Source: Geofilum rhodophaeum (GTDB taxonomy: Bacteria; Bacteroidota; Bacteroidia; Bacteroidales; Marinilabiliaceae). Taken from it: a stretch of 64,000 nucleotides of DNA. Under the pieces are notes generated by a model. That model was not told the origin of the DNA and searched no databases. It saw only the letters and a list, made by a program, of their open reading frames with translations. The position numbers and the translations under genes were made by a program. The stretch is taken from positions 120,873-184,872 of the forward strand of contig NZ_MWUJ01000007.1 in assembly GCF_002210225.1 (NCBI RefSeq), written 5' to 3'. This document shows positions 36,184-44,205 of the stretch, one piece after another (within the stretch, counting starts at the first letter, position 1; every line of letters starts with the position of its first letter).

Positions 36184-37578
36184 TCACCCCTGGGAACTTT
36201 TCTTCCACAAAGCTTCCATCTCTTCCAGAGTCTTACCCTTGGTCTCAGGAACCATCTTCCAAACAAAGAGGGCCGACAAAACTGCCATTAAACCGTAAAA
36301 GCCGTAAGTCATCCCTCCGCTGAACTCCATCATAGCCGGATAGGTAGAAGATATAAAATAGTTGGCGGTCCACTGCGCAGCTACAGCTATAGCCACGGCA
36401 CGACCGCGAATCTTGTTGGGGAAAATCTCAGAAATCAGTACCCAGCAAATGGGCCCCCACGACATCATAAAAGAAGCCGTATATACGATAATGAAAATCA
36501 AGGTGGCGATACCAATAACGTTGAAAAAGGACAGCGCAGAAATAGCAAACATTCCTACAGCCATACCAATAGAACCAACAATCAGTAAGGGCTTACGTCC
36601 CAGTTTATCTACCGTGGCAATAGCTACAACGGTAAATACCACGTTGACCAGTCCCATCACAACTGTCTGCATCATACTGGCATCCTTTGCCGCGCCCATA
36701 CTTTCAAAAATTCGGGGAGCATAATAAAGGGCTACGTTTATGCCGACAAATTGCTGGAAAACCGATAACAGAATACCTATGATTATCACCAGTTTTCCGT
36801 AGGACCATAGTTTGCCGGAATGGTGTTCTACGGTGCTGCGAATATCGGACAGAATACCCTTGGCTACTTCAGCCCCATTGATTTTAGTCAATACCTTAAG
36901 TGCTTCGTCGTGCCGATTGGTAAGCGCCAGATAGCGTGGGGTTTCAGGCACAAAAAAGAGAAGAACACCAAACAAAGCTGCAGGTACAGCTTCGGACAAA
37001 AACATGTAACGCCAGCCAACAGCATTGATCCACTCGAGGGTTTGACCATTAGCAATGCCCCAGTTGACGAAGTACACCACCAGCATACCAAAGATAATGG
37101 CAAACTGATTGATCGAAACCAAACGACCACGAATGTTGGCAGGAGCAATTTCACCAATGTACACAGGACTGATGGCTGAGGCCAATCCCACACCAATACC
37201 GCCCACCACGCGATATACATTAAACACCATTAACAGAGCAATACTTGGCTCGCCTTCGTTAAAAAACAGTGTTTCGGGGAAGGCCGACCCAAGGGCAGAT
37301 AAGAAAAACAAAAAGGCTGCGAGCATCAAAGAATGCTTACGACCGAAGCGCGAGGACAACAAGCCCGAAATGGCGCCACCAATGATACAGCCAATAAGTG
37401 CACTCGAGGTAGTGGCCCCGTGGATAAAGGCACTCAGGCCCTGACTGTCGATCAAATAAGCCTGAATAGATTTTTCAGCTCCGGAAATCACTGCTGTATC
37501 GTAACCAAAAAGCAATCCACCCAGGGTAGCCACTAAAGTAAGCCCGGTTACATACAACTTGTTTTGACCATCTTTCAT
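36184..37578 (-). CDS. MFS sugar porter, xylose/H+ symporter-like
   Basis: 464 residues with 12 membrane segments. Sugar porter signatures: GLLFGYDTAVISGAE in the first helix, SSRFGRKHSLM between helices 2 and 3, YIGEIAPANIRGRLVSINQ, VPETPRYL, QQFVGINVALYYAP, and PETKGKTLEEME at the end. The closest functional model is XylE-type xylose uptake, in agreement with the xylA-xylB genes upstream. It would work in the inner membrane on monosaccharides. Confidence 0.92.
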   Translation of the reverse strand: MKDGQNKLYVTGLTLVATLGGLLFGYDTAVISGAEKSIQAYLIDSQGLSAFIHGATTSSALIGCIIGGAISGLLSSRFGRKHSLMLAAFLFFLSALGSAFPETLFFNEGEPSIALLMVFNVYRVVGGIGVGLASAISPVYIGEIAPANIRGRLVSINQFAIIFGMLVVYFVNWGIANGQTLEWINAVGWRYMFLSEAVPAALFGVLLFFVPETPRYLALTNRHDEALKVLTKINGAEVAKGILSDIRSTVEHHSGKLWSYGKLVIIIGILLSVFQQFVGINVALYYAPRIFESMGAAKDASMMQTVVMGLVNVVFTVVAIATVDKLGRKPLLIVGSIGMAVGMFAISALSFFNVIGIATLIFIIVYTASFMMSWGPICWVLISEIFPNKIRGRAVAIAVAAQWTANYFISSTYPAMMEFSGGMTYGFYGLMAVLSALFVWKMVPETKGKTLEEMEALWKKSSQG

Positions 37579-37700
37579 AGAAAAAAGTTTTAAAGAAACA
37601 CACCTGCTTTCCGCCTCTCATGTCGGGGGACGACAGAATCAGGCACTACACAGCAGGCTACGGTTGTACAATAAAATAATGATTTGGTAAGGGGCTTGCT

Positions 37701-37743
37701 AAAAATAGCTCGTCACAGAACCCTGAGGTTCTGCGACAAGCTA
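37701..37743 (-). terminator. Hairpin with T-run between xylA and sugar porter
   Basis: 17-bp stem (37706-37722 with 37727-37743, two G-U type mismatches, loop CTGA). On the minus strand it is followed by ATTTTTAG. It may partly end the xylBA transcript or protect its 3' end, leaving the porter under separate control. Confidence 0.7.
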
Positions 37744-37774
37744 AAGTAATCAATTATTCAAATGACAAAGCAGC

Positions 37775-39103
37775 TTAAATGTACAAATTAATCAATTGCT
37801 CGTACAATTCCTGCTTGCCACTAATCATCTTAGGCTCACCATTGGCAGCCGCAAAGTCGCGCAAGTCGGCCAGACCCAATTTGCCGGCCTCAAACTCAGC
37901 ACCTTTTCCGCTGTCGAAAGAAGCATAACGCGCAGTACGCATTTTCTTGTAATCCGACTCGCTCAAAATTTTGTCGGCAATAACCAAAGAACGGGCAAAC
38001 ACATCCATACCTGAAATGTGAGCAATAAAGATATCTTCCAGGTCGGTAGAGTTTCTGCGGGTTTTGGCATCGAAGTTAACACCTCCGGTTTTAAAGCCAC
38101 CGGCTTCCAGAATCACCAACATAGCCTCTACAGTCTCATAGATATTGATGGGGAATTGGTCGGTATCCCAACCATTCTGGTAATCACCGCGGTTGGCATC
38201 GATAGAGCCAAGCAATCCGGCATCGGCAGCCACCTGCAGCTCATGCTGGAAGGTATGGTTGGCCAAAGTAGCGTGGTTCACCTCAATGTTGATGGTAAAG
38301 TCCTTATCCAGACCCCACTGACGCAAGAAGCCAATTACAGTAGCACTATCAAAATCATACTGGTGCTTAGTGGGCTCTGCGGGCTTGGGCTCAATGTAGA
38401 ACGAACCTTTGAAACCATTGGCACGGGCATAGTCACGGGCCATAATCAAAAATTTGGCCAGATGCTCCTGCTCACGCTTCATATTGGTATTCAGCAAAGT
38501 CATATAACCTTCGCGACCACCCCAGAAGGTATATCCTTCTCCACCCAGCGTAATGGTGGCATCGATGGCATTTTTAACCTGTGCACCGGCATAGGCCAAA
38601 GCAGCAAAATCGGGGTTGGTAGCGGCACCGTTCATATAACGGGGATTACTGAAAACATTGGCAGTACCCCAAAGCAATTTAACACCCGAAGCCTGTTGTT
38701 TGGCCTTGGCATAGTCTACAATAGCTTGCATGTTTTTCTCATACTCAGCCACAGAAGCACCTTCACCAACCAGGTCCACGTCGTGAAAGCAGTAGTAAGG
38801 CACACCCAGTTTGGTAAAAAACTCGAAAGCAGCATCCATTTTATTCTTGGCAGCAGCTACGGCGTCGTTGCCGGCAGCCCAGGGATACTTTTTGGTACCG
38901 GGACCAAAAGGATCGCCACCGTCGCCACAGAAGGTATGCCAATACGACACCGCAAAGCGCAAGTGCTCTTTCATGGTTTTTCCGGCCACCACCTGATCGG
39001 GGTTGTACCATTTAAAGGCCATAGGGTTCTTTGACTCTTTGCCTTCGTACTTAATTTCACCAATTCCGGGGAAATACTCTTTGTTTCCTAATGTTACACT
39101 CAT
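37775..39103 (-). CDS. xylA: Xylose isomerase
   Basis: 442 residues, the normal length of the class II enzyme. Signature FHDVD (catalytic His near 107), [37 protein letters not shown] and [12 protein letters not shown] carry the metal ligands. Converts D-xylose to D-xylulose. It begins 18 bases after the xylB stop, so both are co-transcribed. Confidence 0.97.
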   Translation of the reverse strand: MSVTLGNKEYFPGIGEIKYEGKESKNPMAFKWYNPDQVVAGKTMKEHLRFAVSYWHTFCGDGGDPFGPGTKKYPWAAGNDAVAAAKNKMDAAFEFFTKLGVPYYCFHDVDLVGEGASVAEYEKNMQAIVDYAKAKQQASGVKLLWGTANVFSNPRYMNGAATNPDFAALAYAGAQVKNAIDATITLGGEGYTFWGGREGYMTLLNTNMKREQEHLAKFLIMARDYARANGFKGSFYIEPKPAEPTKHQYDFDSATVIGFLRQWGLDKDFTINIEVNHATLANHTFQHELQVAADAGLLGSIDANRGDYQNGWDTDQFPINIYETVEAMLVILEAGGFKTGGVNFDAKTRRNSTDLEDIFIAHISGMDVFARSLVIADKILSESDYKKMRTARYASFDSGKGAEFEAGKLGLADLRDFAAANGEPKMISGKQELYEQLINLYI

Positions 39104-39121
39104 GATTCAAAAATTAAACAG

Positions 39122-40594
39122 TTAAAATTGTAGCTTATCTTTCCAAAGTTGGTAGCTGGCATTTACCGCAGCCTGGTCCTTATCGGGGGCTATGGTTTGC
39201 AGACAGGTCAGGCGCTCAAAAGCCTCGGAAGGCGATTGATAAATACCGGCACCCAGCGCAGCACCGCGTGCGGCACCCAGGGCTCCGTCGGTTTCATAGA
39301 GTTCGATGCGGGCATTCAGTACATTGGCCACGGTCTGCCGGAAAAGGGGACTCAAAAACATATTGGCTTTTCCGGCCCGAACGACTTCCGTTTTGATGCC
39401 CATTTCGCCCATTACGTCCACGCCGTAACGAAAACTGTGGGCGATGCCTTCCTGGGCAGCTCTCAAGAGGTGACTTTGATTGTGGATATTGAAGCTCATT
39501 CCTTTGAAGGCAGCTCCCGGATTGGCATTGCCGAGCACCCGCTCGGCACCGTTGCCAAAGGGATACACCAACAAACCTTCGGCACCCACCGGCGCCTTCA
39601 TCGCCTCCTCATTCATCTGCACATAATCGAGGTTTGATGCCACATTCTTGCGCAACCAGGAATTAAGAATCCCTGTTCCGTTGATGCAAAGCAGCACGCC
39701 CAGGCGCTTTTGTGCCGGTGAATGGTTCACATGCGCAAAAGTATTCACACGCGACTGCTCGTCACGTGCCAGCGTGTCGTTTACGCCGTACACCACACCC
39801 GAAGTACCCGCTGTGGCAGCCACTTCTCCAGGCTCCAGCACGTTCAGCGAGAAAGCATTATTGGGCTGATCTCCCGCCCTATAACTTACCGGTATACCGG
39901 CAGGCAGTCCCAGCTCCTCAGCCATACGAGCGCTCACCTGAGCCTGTACCGAAAAAGTATCCACAATTTCAGGAATCAGCTCTTTAGCAAAGCCATAGTA
40001 ATCGAACAACTCACCGGCTAAGCTGTCCTTTTTAAAATCCCACATGATGCCTTCGGTAAGACCCGATACGGTGGTCTGCATTTCACCACTCAGCCTGTAA
40101 GCAATGTAATCACCCGGCAACATGATTTTATGAATGCGCGCAAACCTATCGGGCTCATTGTCCTTTACCCACTTCAATTTGGAAGCAGTAAAGTTACCCG
40201 GAGAATTCAGGCAGTTCGACAAACAATACTCTGCACCCAGGTCCTCAAAAGCCTTGTCGCCAATTTCAACGGCGCGGCTGTCGCACCAAATGATGGAGGG
40301 ACGAAGCACCTGGCCTTCTTTGTCCAGGGCCACCAGACCATGCATCTGATAAGAGATGCCAATGGCCTTAATTTGCTCCTTCGGCACAGCCGCTCGAGCC
40401 AGCACCTCTTTAAGGGCCAGAGTCATATTGTTCCACCACTGTTCCGGTTCCTGTTCGGCCCAGCCGGTTTTTACTGCAGTAATGGGCATTTCCTCCGAAG
40501 GATAAAAGGCCGAAGCCGCACAACTGCCGTCCTCAAGGTTAAGGAGACTCACCTTTACCGACGAACTTCCTACATCAATTCCTAAGGTGTACAT
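39122..40594 (-). CDS. xylB: Xylulokinase
   Basis: 490 residues of the FGGY kinase family: N-terminal LGIDVGSSSVKVSLL, GISYQMHGLVALD, RAGDQPNNAFS (catalytic Asp), GTSGVVYGV phosphate loop, and C-terminal GGA-like KANMFLSPLFRQ...ETDGALGAARGAALGAG. Phosphorylates D-xylulose to feed the pentose phosphate pathway. Its leader (40595-40634) has a short tandem AACAG repeat after the GntR gene stop. Confidence 0.95.
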   Translation of the reverse strand: MYTLGIDVGSSSVKVSLLNLEDGSCAASAFYPSEEMPITAVKTGWAEQEPEQWWNNMTLALKEVLARAAVPKEQIKAIGISYQMHGLVALDKEGQVLRPSIIWCDSRAVEIGDKAFEDLGAEYCLSNCLNSPGNFTASKLKWVKDNEPDRFARIHKIMLPGDYIAYRLSGEMQTTVSGLTEGIMWDFKKDSLAGELFDYYGFAKELIPEIVDTFSVQAQVSARMAEELGLPAGIPVSYRAGDQPNNAFSLNVLEPGEVAATAGTSGVVYGVNDTLARDEQSRVNTFAHVNHSPAQKRLGVLLCINGTGILNSWLRKNVASNLDYVQMNEEAMKAPVGAEGLLVYPFGNGAERVLGNANPGAAFKGMSFNIHNQSHLLRAAQEGIAHSFRYGVDVMGEMGIKTEVVRAGKANMFLSPLFRQTVANVLNARIELYETDGALGAARGAALGAGIYQSPSEAFERLTCLQTIAPDKDQAAVNASYQLWKDKLQF

Positions 40595-40634
40595 AAGCTT
40601 TAGTCTGTTCTGTTCTGTTTATACTTTAAATTTT

Positions 40635-41642
40635 TTACAGGGACTCCCGTATCAAAACCCCGGTGGGCACGCAAAATTGCATGGGCGCATCGGTCGACAC
40701 AAACTCGGCCGCCTTGCTGCCCATCAATTGAAAATCGGTGGTAATGACTGTAATCCCTTTATAAATAAACTTCTTCATAGGTGTTTCGTTGTACGACAGA
40801 ATACCGGCATCTCTACCCGGCTCCAGCCCCTTGTCCCTGCACTGTTCCAAAAAACGACCCAGCATCCGGTCGCTCACGCTGATGTAGGCTACTCCGGGCT
40901 GCACCTCAAAGGCAGAAGAACGCCGCTCTACCCGAAAAGTCAGTTGCCTGTCGCGACAAAAGCGTTCGAAAAAATGCACCGAATCCAGAGGATGGTTGGT
41001 AAATTCGGGGTAGAGAAACACCAACTCACGGTACTTCTTCAACAAAGGAAACACCTCTTCCAATCCATCGTAAACCGACTGACCAAAATCCTGATACAAG
41101 ACGTTGGAAGCGGGACGTGCATACAAATTCCAATCGATAACCAAAAGCTTGTCGGCCGGAATCAGGTCCAGAATCTGTTCCATTTCGGCATGCTCAAAAG
41201 GCATCACTACATAACGGTGGTACTTGCCAAGACTCTCTTCTATCTGCCGCCTGAATACATCAATATTATAGTGGTGAAAGTGCACATCGGACAGTACATT
41301 CTCCGGCAAGTTCTTGGTAAAAGAATCGTAGAGTACCTCCTTATAAGCTTTAAAAGTATCCAAAAACAGAAAAACCCGGCGTACCTCACGGGCCACAAAA
41401 TAACCTTTGTTGCGAACCGAATCTACCACCCCCTGCTCTTTCAGCAGCGAGTAGGCTTTAAAAACGGTATCGCGACTCAGCTTATATTCCTTGCACACCT
41501 GGTTGACCGAGGGCAGATGATCGCCCACACTCAGCCGATTTTCCGCAATGGCATGATTCACCGAGTCCATCAATTGACGAAACTTCGGCACCTCTGCCCC
41601 TTCATTAATCTGAAAGCGAAATTCGTTCTTCGTATCGCGCAT
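40635..41642 (-). CDS. GntR family regulator of pentose genes
   Basis: 335 residues: N-terminal GntR winged helix (residues about 15-85, LPSVNQVCKEYKLSRDTVFKAYSLLKEQGVV) joined to a LacI-like sugar-sensing domain. This is the AraR/XylR type of Bacteroidota. It is the first gene of the row GntR-xylB-xylA-porter, so it probably controls that operon and itself in response to xylose or arabinose. A palindrome sits directly beside its -7 element. Confidence 0.9.
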   Translation of the reverse strand: MRDTKNEFRFQINEGAEVPKFRQLMDSVNHAIAENRLSVGDHLPSVNQVCKEYKLSRDTVFKAYSLLKEQGVVDSVRNKGYFVAREVRRVFLFLDTFKAYKEVLYDSFTKNLPENVLSDVHFHHYNIDVFRRQIEESLGKYHRYVVMPFEHAEMEQILDLIPADKLLVIDWNLYARPASNVLYQDFGQSVYDGLEEVFPLLKKYRELVFLYPEFTNHPLDSVHFFERFCRDRQLTFRVERRSSAFEVQPGVAYISVSDRMLGRFLEQCRDKGLEPGRDAGILSYNETPMKKFIYKGITVITTDFQLMGSKAAEFVSTDAPMQFCVPTGVLIRESL

Positions 41643-41665
41643 AAGTGTTCTGGTCTGTTACGGTT

Positions 41666-41690
41666 CAAAGATAATGCATTTTCCAATGCA
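41666..41690 (-). promoter_or_regulatory. Promoter with candidate operator of GntR gene
   Basis: The -7 element TATCTTTG (41666-41673, minus strand) is next to a palindrome TGCATT-TTCC-AATGCA (41675-41690) in the spacer between -7 and -33. A repressor bound there would block transcription, fitting autoregulation. Confidence 0.5.
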
Positions 41691-41788
41691 GCGATACGTA
41701 CACAAAGTTTTTTTTATCAAAAACCATAAAAAAGCATAAAACAAGAAGTACTAAAGCGCCAGATCCGTGATTACTTAATTATTGTACG

Positions 41789-41796
41789 TACTTTTG
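41789..41796 (+). promoter_or_regulatory. -7 element of DEAD-box leader
   Basis: TACTTTTG fits TAnnTTTG. Transcription would start at about 41801-41804, exactly where the first helix of the leader begins. No -33 box was seen. Confidence 0.55.
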
Positions 41797-41800
41797 CAAT

Positions 41801-41918
41801 CTGATTTTTCCGATACAGACCACACTCCCGGTCATGGTATCTATATTATTCGGAAAGTAAAATCAGTGGCGAGACCGGGCTTGCCGTTCGGGGGCACACA
41901 ACTGCCCGAACGGTTTTT
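41801..41918 (+). ncRNA. Structured leader or small RNA with possible pseudoknot and terminator
   Basis: A helix is formed by CTGATTTT+TCCGA (41801-41813) with TCGGA (41850-41854) and AAAATCAG (41859-41866), with a 4-base bulge. Its loop holds CCCGGTC (41827-41833), which is complementary to GACCGGG (41873-41879) beyond the helix, giving an H-type pseudoknot. A terminator hairpin follows: CCGTTCGGG (41884-41892) with CCCGAACGG (41905-41913) and TTTTT. This may be a cis-regulatory attenuator/riboswitch for the DEAD-box gene or a free RNA of about 118 nt. No known RNA family is recognised. Confidence 0.6.
41884..41918 (+). terminator. Leader terminator hairpin
   Basis: 9-bp perfect stem followed by five T, 60 bases before the DEAD-box start codon; would stop transcription before the gene unless it is bypassed. 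Confidence 0.75.
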
Positions 41919-41979
41919 ATAAACGGGACTCCTGCGCATAAATAATTGGGGCGCAGTTCTTTAATTTTTTATTTTTTAC

Positions 41980-43683
41980 ATGCAGACATTTGCTGAAACC
42001 GGACTGCGGTCCGAGATTCTTGAATCCATCGAGAAGATGGGTTTCATTAAACCTACGCCTATTCAGGCAGAAACCATTCCTTTTTTATTGAACTCCGACG
42101 AAGACCTGGTGGCCATGGCCCAAACCGGAACCGGAAAAACAGCGGCCTTTGGTTTGCCAGTGCTTCATAAAATGGATACCGACACCCGCGGCGTACAGGC
42201 CATCGTTCTGTGCCCCACCCGCGAATTATGTCTTCAAATCACCACCGACCTCAACAAGTTTTCTGAGCAACTGCCCGTATCGGTTGTGCCCGTTTACGGA
42301 GGCGCGCCCATCTACAACCAGATTGCGGCCATTCGCAAAAAATGCGACATCGTAGTAGGCACACCCGGTCGTGTAAACGACCTGATTCGTCGCGATAAGC
42401 TCGACCTCTCACACATTCGCTTCCTGATTTTGGACGAAGCCGATGAGATGCTTAAGATGGGTTTTAAGGAGGAGATGGATGCCATTATGGGGGAAACGCC
42501 CGACACCAAGCAGACCCTGTTGTTTTCGGCCACCATGCCGCCCGACATCAACCGCATGGCCGGAAAGCATATGAACAAACCGAAAACCATCTCGGTAAGT
42601 CGTCAAAACATTTCGAACAACGATATTGCCCACGAATTTGTGGTGACGGCACCACAAAACAGCTACCAGGCCCTGCGCCGCATTGCCGACATCACCCCCG
42701 ATATTTACGGCATTGTTTTTTGCCGTACCCGTCAGGAAACCAAAGACATTGCCGATAAGCTCATGAGCGATGGTTACAATGCCGACGCTTTGCATGGCGA
42801 CTTGTCTCAGGCGCAGCGCGACTATGTAATGGGCCGTTTCCGCAACCACAACCTGCAAATATTGGTAGCTACCGATGTGGCGGCCAGAGGTTTGGATGTG
42901 GACAACCTGACTCACGTTATTCACTACCACCTGCCCGACGATCCCGAAAACTACATCCACCGCAGCGGACGTACCGGACGCGCAGGACGCAAGGGCATTT
43001 CCATCGCCATTCTGGCCCCTTCGGAGACCCGTCGTTTGGGCTTCCTGGAAAAACAAACAGGTAAAAAACTGGAGCGCATCCAAATACCTACCGGCAACGA
43101 AGTGTTTGAACTGCGTCTGCAAAACTACCTGCGTGGCGTGGCCGAGGCCGATACCACTCAGTTCGACATTCAGCAATACGCAAACACCATTGCCGCTGAG
43201 CTGAAAGACCTCAGCAAAGAAGATCTGGTGGAGCGCCTCATCGCTATGGAGTTTAACCGTCTGCACAAGGATTACAGCAAAGCGGCCGACCTGAATGCCA
43301 CCAATGAGCGCCGCACCAGACCGGAACGCGGCGTAAGAGGCGAACGTGTTATCCGAGGCGAACGCCCGGAGCGCGGGGGAGAACGCGGAGCCCGCAGGGA
43401 AAGAACACCCCGTGGTGAACGCGGCAGCGCTGGTAGCCGCAACAGCAGTGGTCAATTTGGCCGTTACTGCATCAACATCGGCACCAAAAACAACCTGCGT
43501 CCCGATCAGCTCATCAGCATCATCAACCGCCAAACACCGCGACACAAAATCGCCATCGGAAAAATCGACATACAAAACAAGGTGTCCTTTTTCGAAGCCG
43601 ACAGCGCACAGGAACAGCACCTCATCCAGGCCTTCAAAAAGGCCCGTTACAAAGGCCAGCTCCTCCTCGTGCAGCGCAGCTAA
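41980..43683 (+). CDS. DEAD-box RNA helicase with DbpA-type RNA-binding domain
   Basis: 567 residues. Q motif (IKPTPIQAETIPF), Walker A AQTGTGKT, PTRELCLQ, DEAD box LDEADEMLKMGF, SAT motif FSATMPP, and HRSGRTGRAGR form the helicase core (1-370). An Arg/Gly-rich linker (about 440-485, repeats of RGERVIRGERPERGG) leads to a DbpA-like RNA-binding domain (RYCINIGTKNNLRPDQLISIIN). Remodels RNA, probably in ribosome assembly or at low temperature. A long structured leader precedes it and a strong terminator follows. Confidence 0.95.
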   Translation: MQTFAETGLRSEILESIEKMGFIKPTPIQAETIPFLLNSDEDLVAMAQTGTGKTAAFGLPVLHKMDTDTRGVQAIVLCPTRELCLQITTDLNKFSEQLPVSVVPVYGGAPIYNQIAAIRKKCDIVVGTPGRVNDLIRRDKLDLSHIRFLILDEADEMLKMGFKEEMDAIMGETPDTKQTLLFSATMPPDINRMAGKHMNKPKTISVSRQNISNNDIAHEFVVTAPQNSYQALRRIADITPDIYGIVFCRTRQETKDIADKLMSDGYNADALHGDLSQAQRDYVMGRFRNHNLQILVATDVAARGLDVDNLTHVIHYHLPDDPENYIHRSGRTGRAGRKGISIAILAPSETRRLGFLEKQTGKKLERIQIPTGNEVFELRLQNYLRGVAEADTTQFDIQQYANTIAAELKDLSKEDLVERLIAMEFNRLHKDYSKAADLNATNERRTRPERGVRGERVIRGERPERGGERGARRERTPRGERGSAGSRNSSGQFGRYCINIGTKNNLRPDQLISIINRQTPRHKIAIGKIDIQNKVSFFEADSAQEQHLIQAFKKARYKGQLLLVQRS

Positions 43684-43703
43684 TACGTGGCAAACACAAA
43701 ACA

Positions 43704-43742
43704 AAGACAGCCTCAGACTTTCGTCTGAGGCTGTCTTGTTTT
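43704..43742 (+). terminator. Terminator of DEAD-box gene
   Basis: 15-bp perfect stem (43704-43718 with 43723-43737, loop TTTC) followed by GTTTTA. The stem contains CTCAGAC/GTCTGAG, similar to the interspersed palindromes that follow. Confidence 0.8.
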
Positions 43743-43769
43743 ATAGGGCCGACACACAAGGCCACCCAG

Positions 43770-44035
43770 GACTGAAGTAAAAAACGGGACTGAAGTCCCG
43801 TTCGAGGCAGCGCCTCGACAAATCTGGTCATAGACATCTCCTTCTTTGACCGTGCACAGCCTTGGGGCACAGGTGCCCAAGGCCGGGACTTCAGTCCCGT
43901 TACCTGTCGCGCCCACCGGGCGCACCACTTCTGCCCCAATCATCACCCAGGACTTTAGTCCTGGGACTTGGGCCACTTCTGCCCCAATAATAACCCAGGG
44001 TTTTAACCCTGGGCTTTGGGCGGCTAATGCCCAAA
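43770..44035. repeat. Cluster of short palindromic repeats C
   Basis: Palindromes of the same type as clusters A and B: ACGGGACTGAAGTCCCGT, CGAGGCAGCGCCTCG, GGGGCACAGGTGCCC, GGGACTTCAGTCCC, CCCAGGACTTTAGTCCTGGG and CCCAGGGTTTTAACCCTGGG. Two copies of ACTTCTGCCCCAAT precede the last two. Confidence 0.82.
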
Positions 44036-44037
44036 GC

Positions 44038-44069
44038 AAAAAAAGAGGGCCTCACGGCCCTCTTTTTTT
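44038..44069. terminator. Bidirectional terminator
   Basis: Stem GAGGGCC (44045-44051) with GGCCCTC (44056-44062), loop TCAC, A-run before and T-run after. Very similar to the hairpin at 35948-35975. It can end the DUF3078 transcript coming from the right. Confidence 0.8.
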
Positions 44070-44205
44070 CCTAAACCTAATTAACCTAACCTAAACCTAT
44101 GAAAAAACTTTCGTTCTTCCTTTACAAATATAAACCCTAAACATAGGGAAGTCCACTAATTTCTGTTATTAAAAGTTAAAAGGGATGCAATCCCGCCCCA
44201 AGCGA

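Larger units (their letters stand above)
41643..41979. other. Divergent region between GntR and DEAD-box genes
   Basis: 337 bases without a gene; it contains the GntR promoter (41666-41690), a plus-strand promoter (41789-41796) and the structured leader 41801-41918 described separately. Confidence 0.7.
43684..44205. other. Non-coding region with terminator and repeats
   Basis: 522 bases without a gene. It has the DEAD-box terminator, palindrome cluster C, a second terminator hairpin at 44038-44069 and a short A/T-rich stretch (44070-44205) in which only a 13-codon frame (MKKLSFFLYKYKP) was noticed. Confidence 0.6.

Noticed and set aside
41801..41918. tRNA, tmRNA or 6S RNA in the DEAD-box leader
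   Set aside because: No cloverleaf, no peptide tag, no long central bubble; the pseudoknot plus terminator plan fits better.
42409..43704. 431-codon minus-strand frame
   Set aside because: Shadow of the DEAD-box helicase gene.
44101..44143. Leader peptide MKKLSFFLYKYKP
   Set aside because: Very short, not followed by a plus-strand gene, and the -7-like motif within it points the other way.
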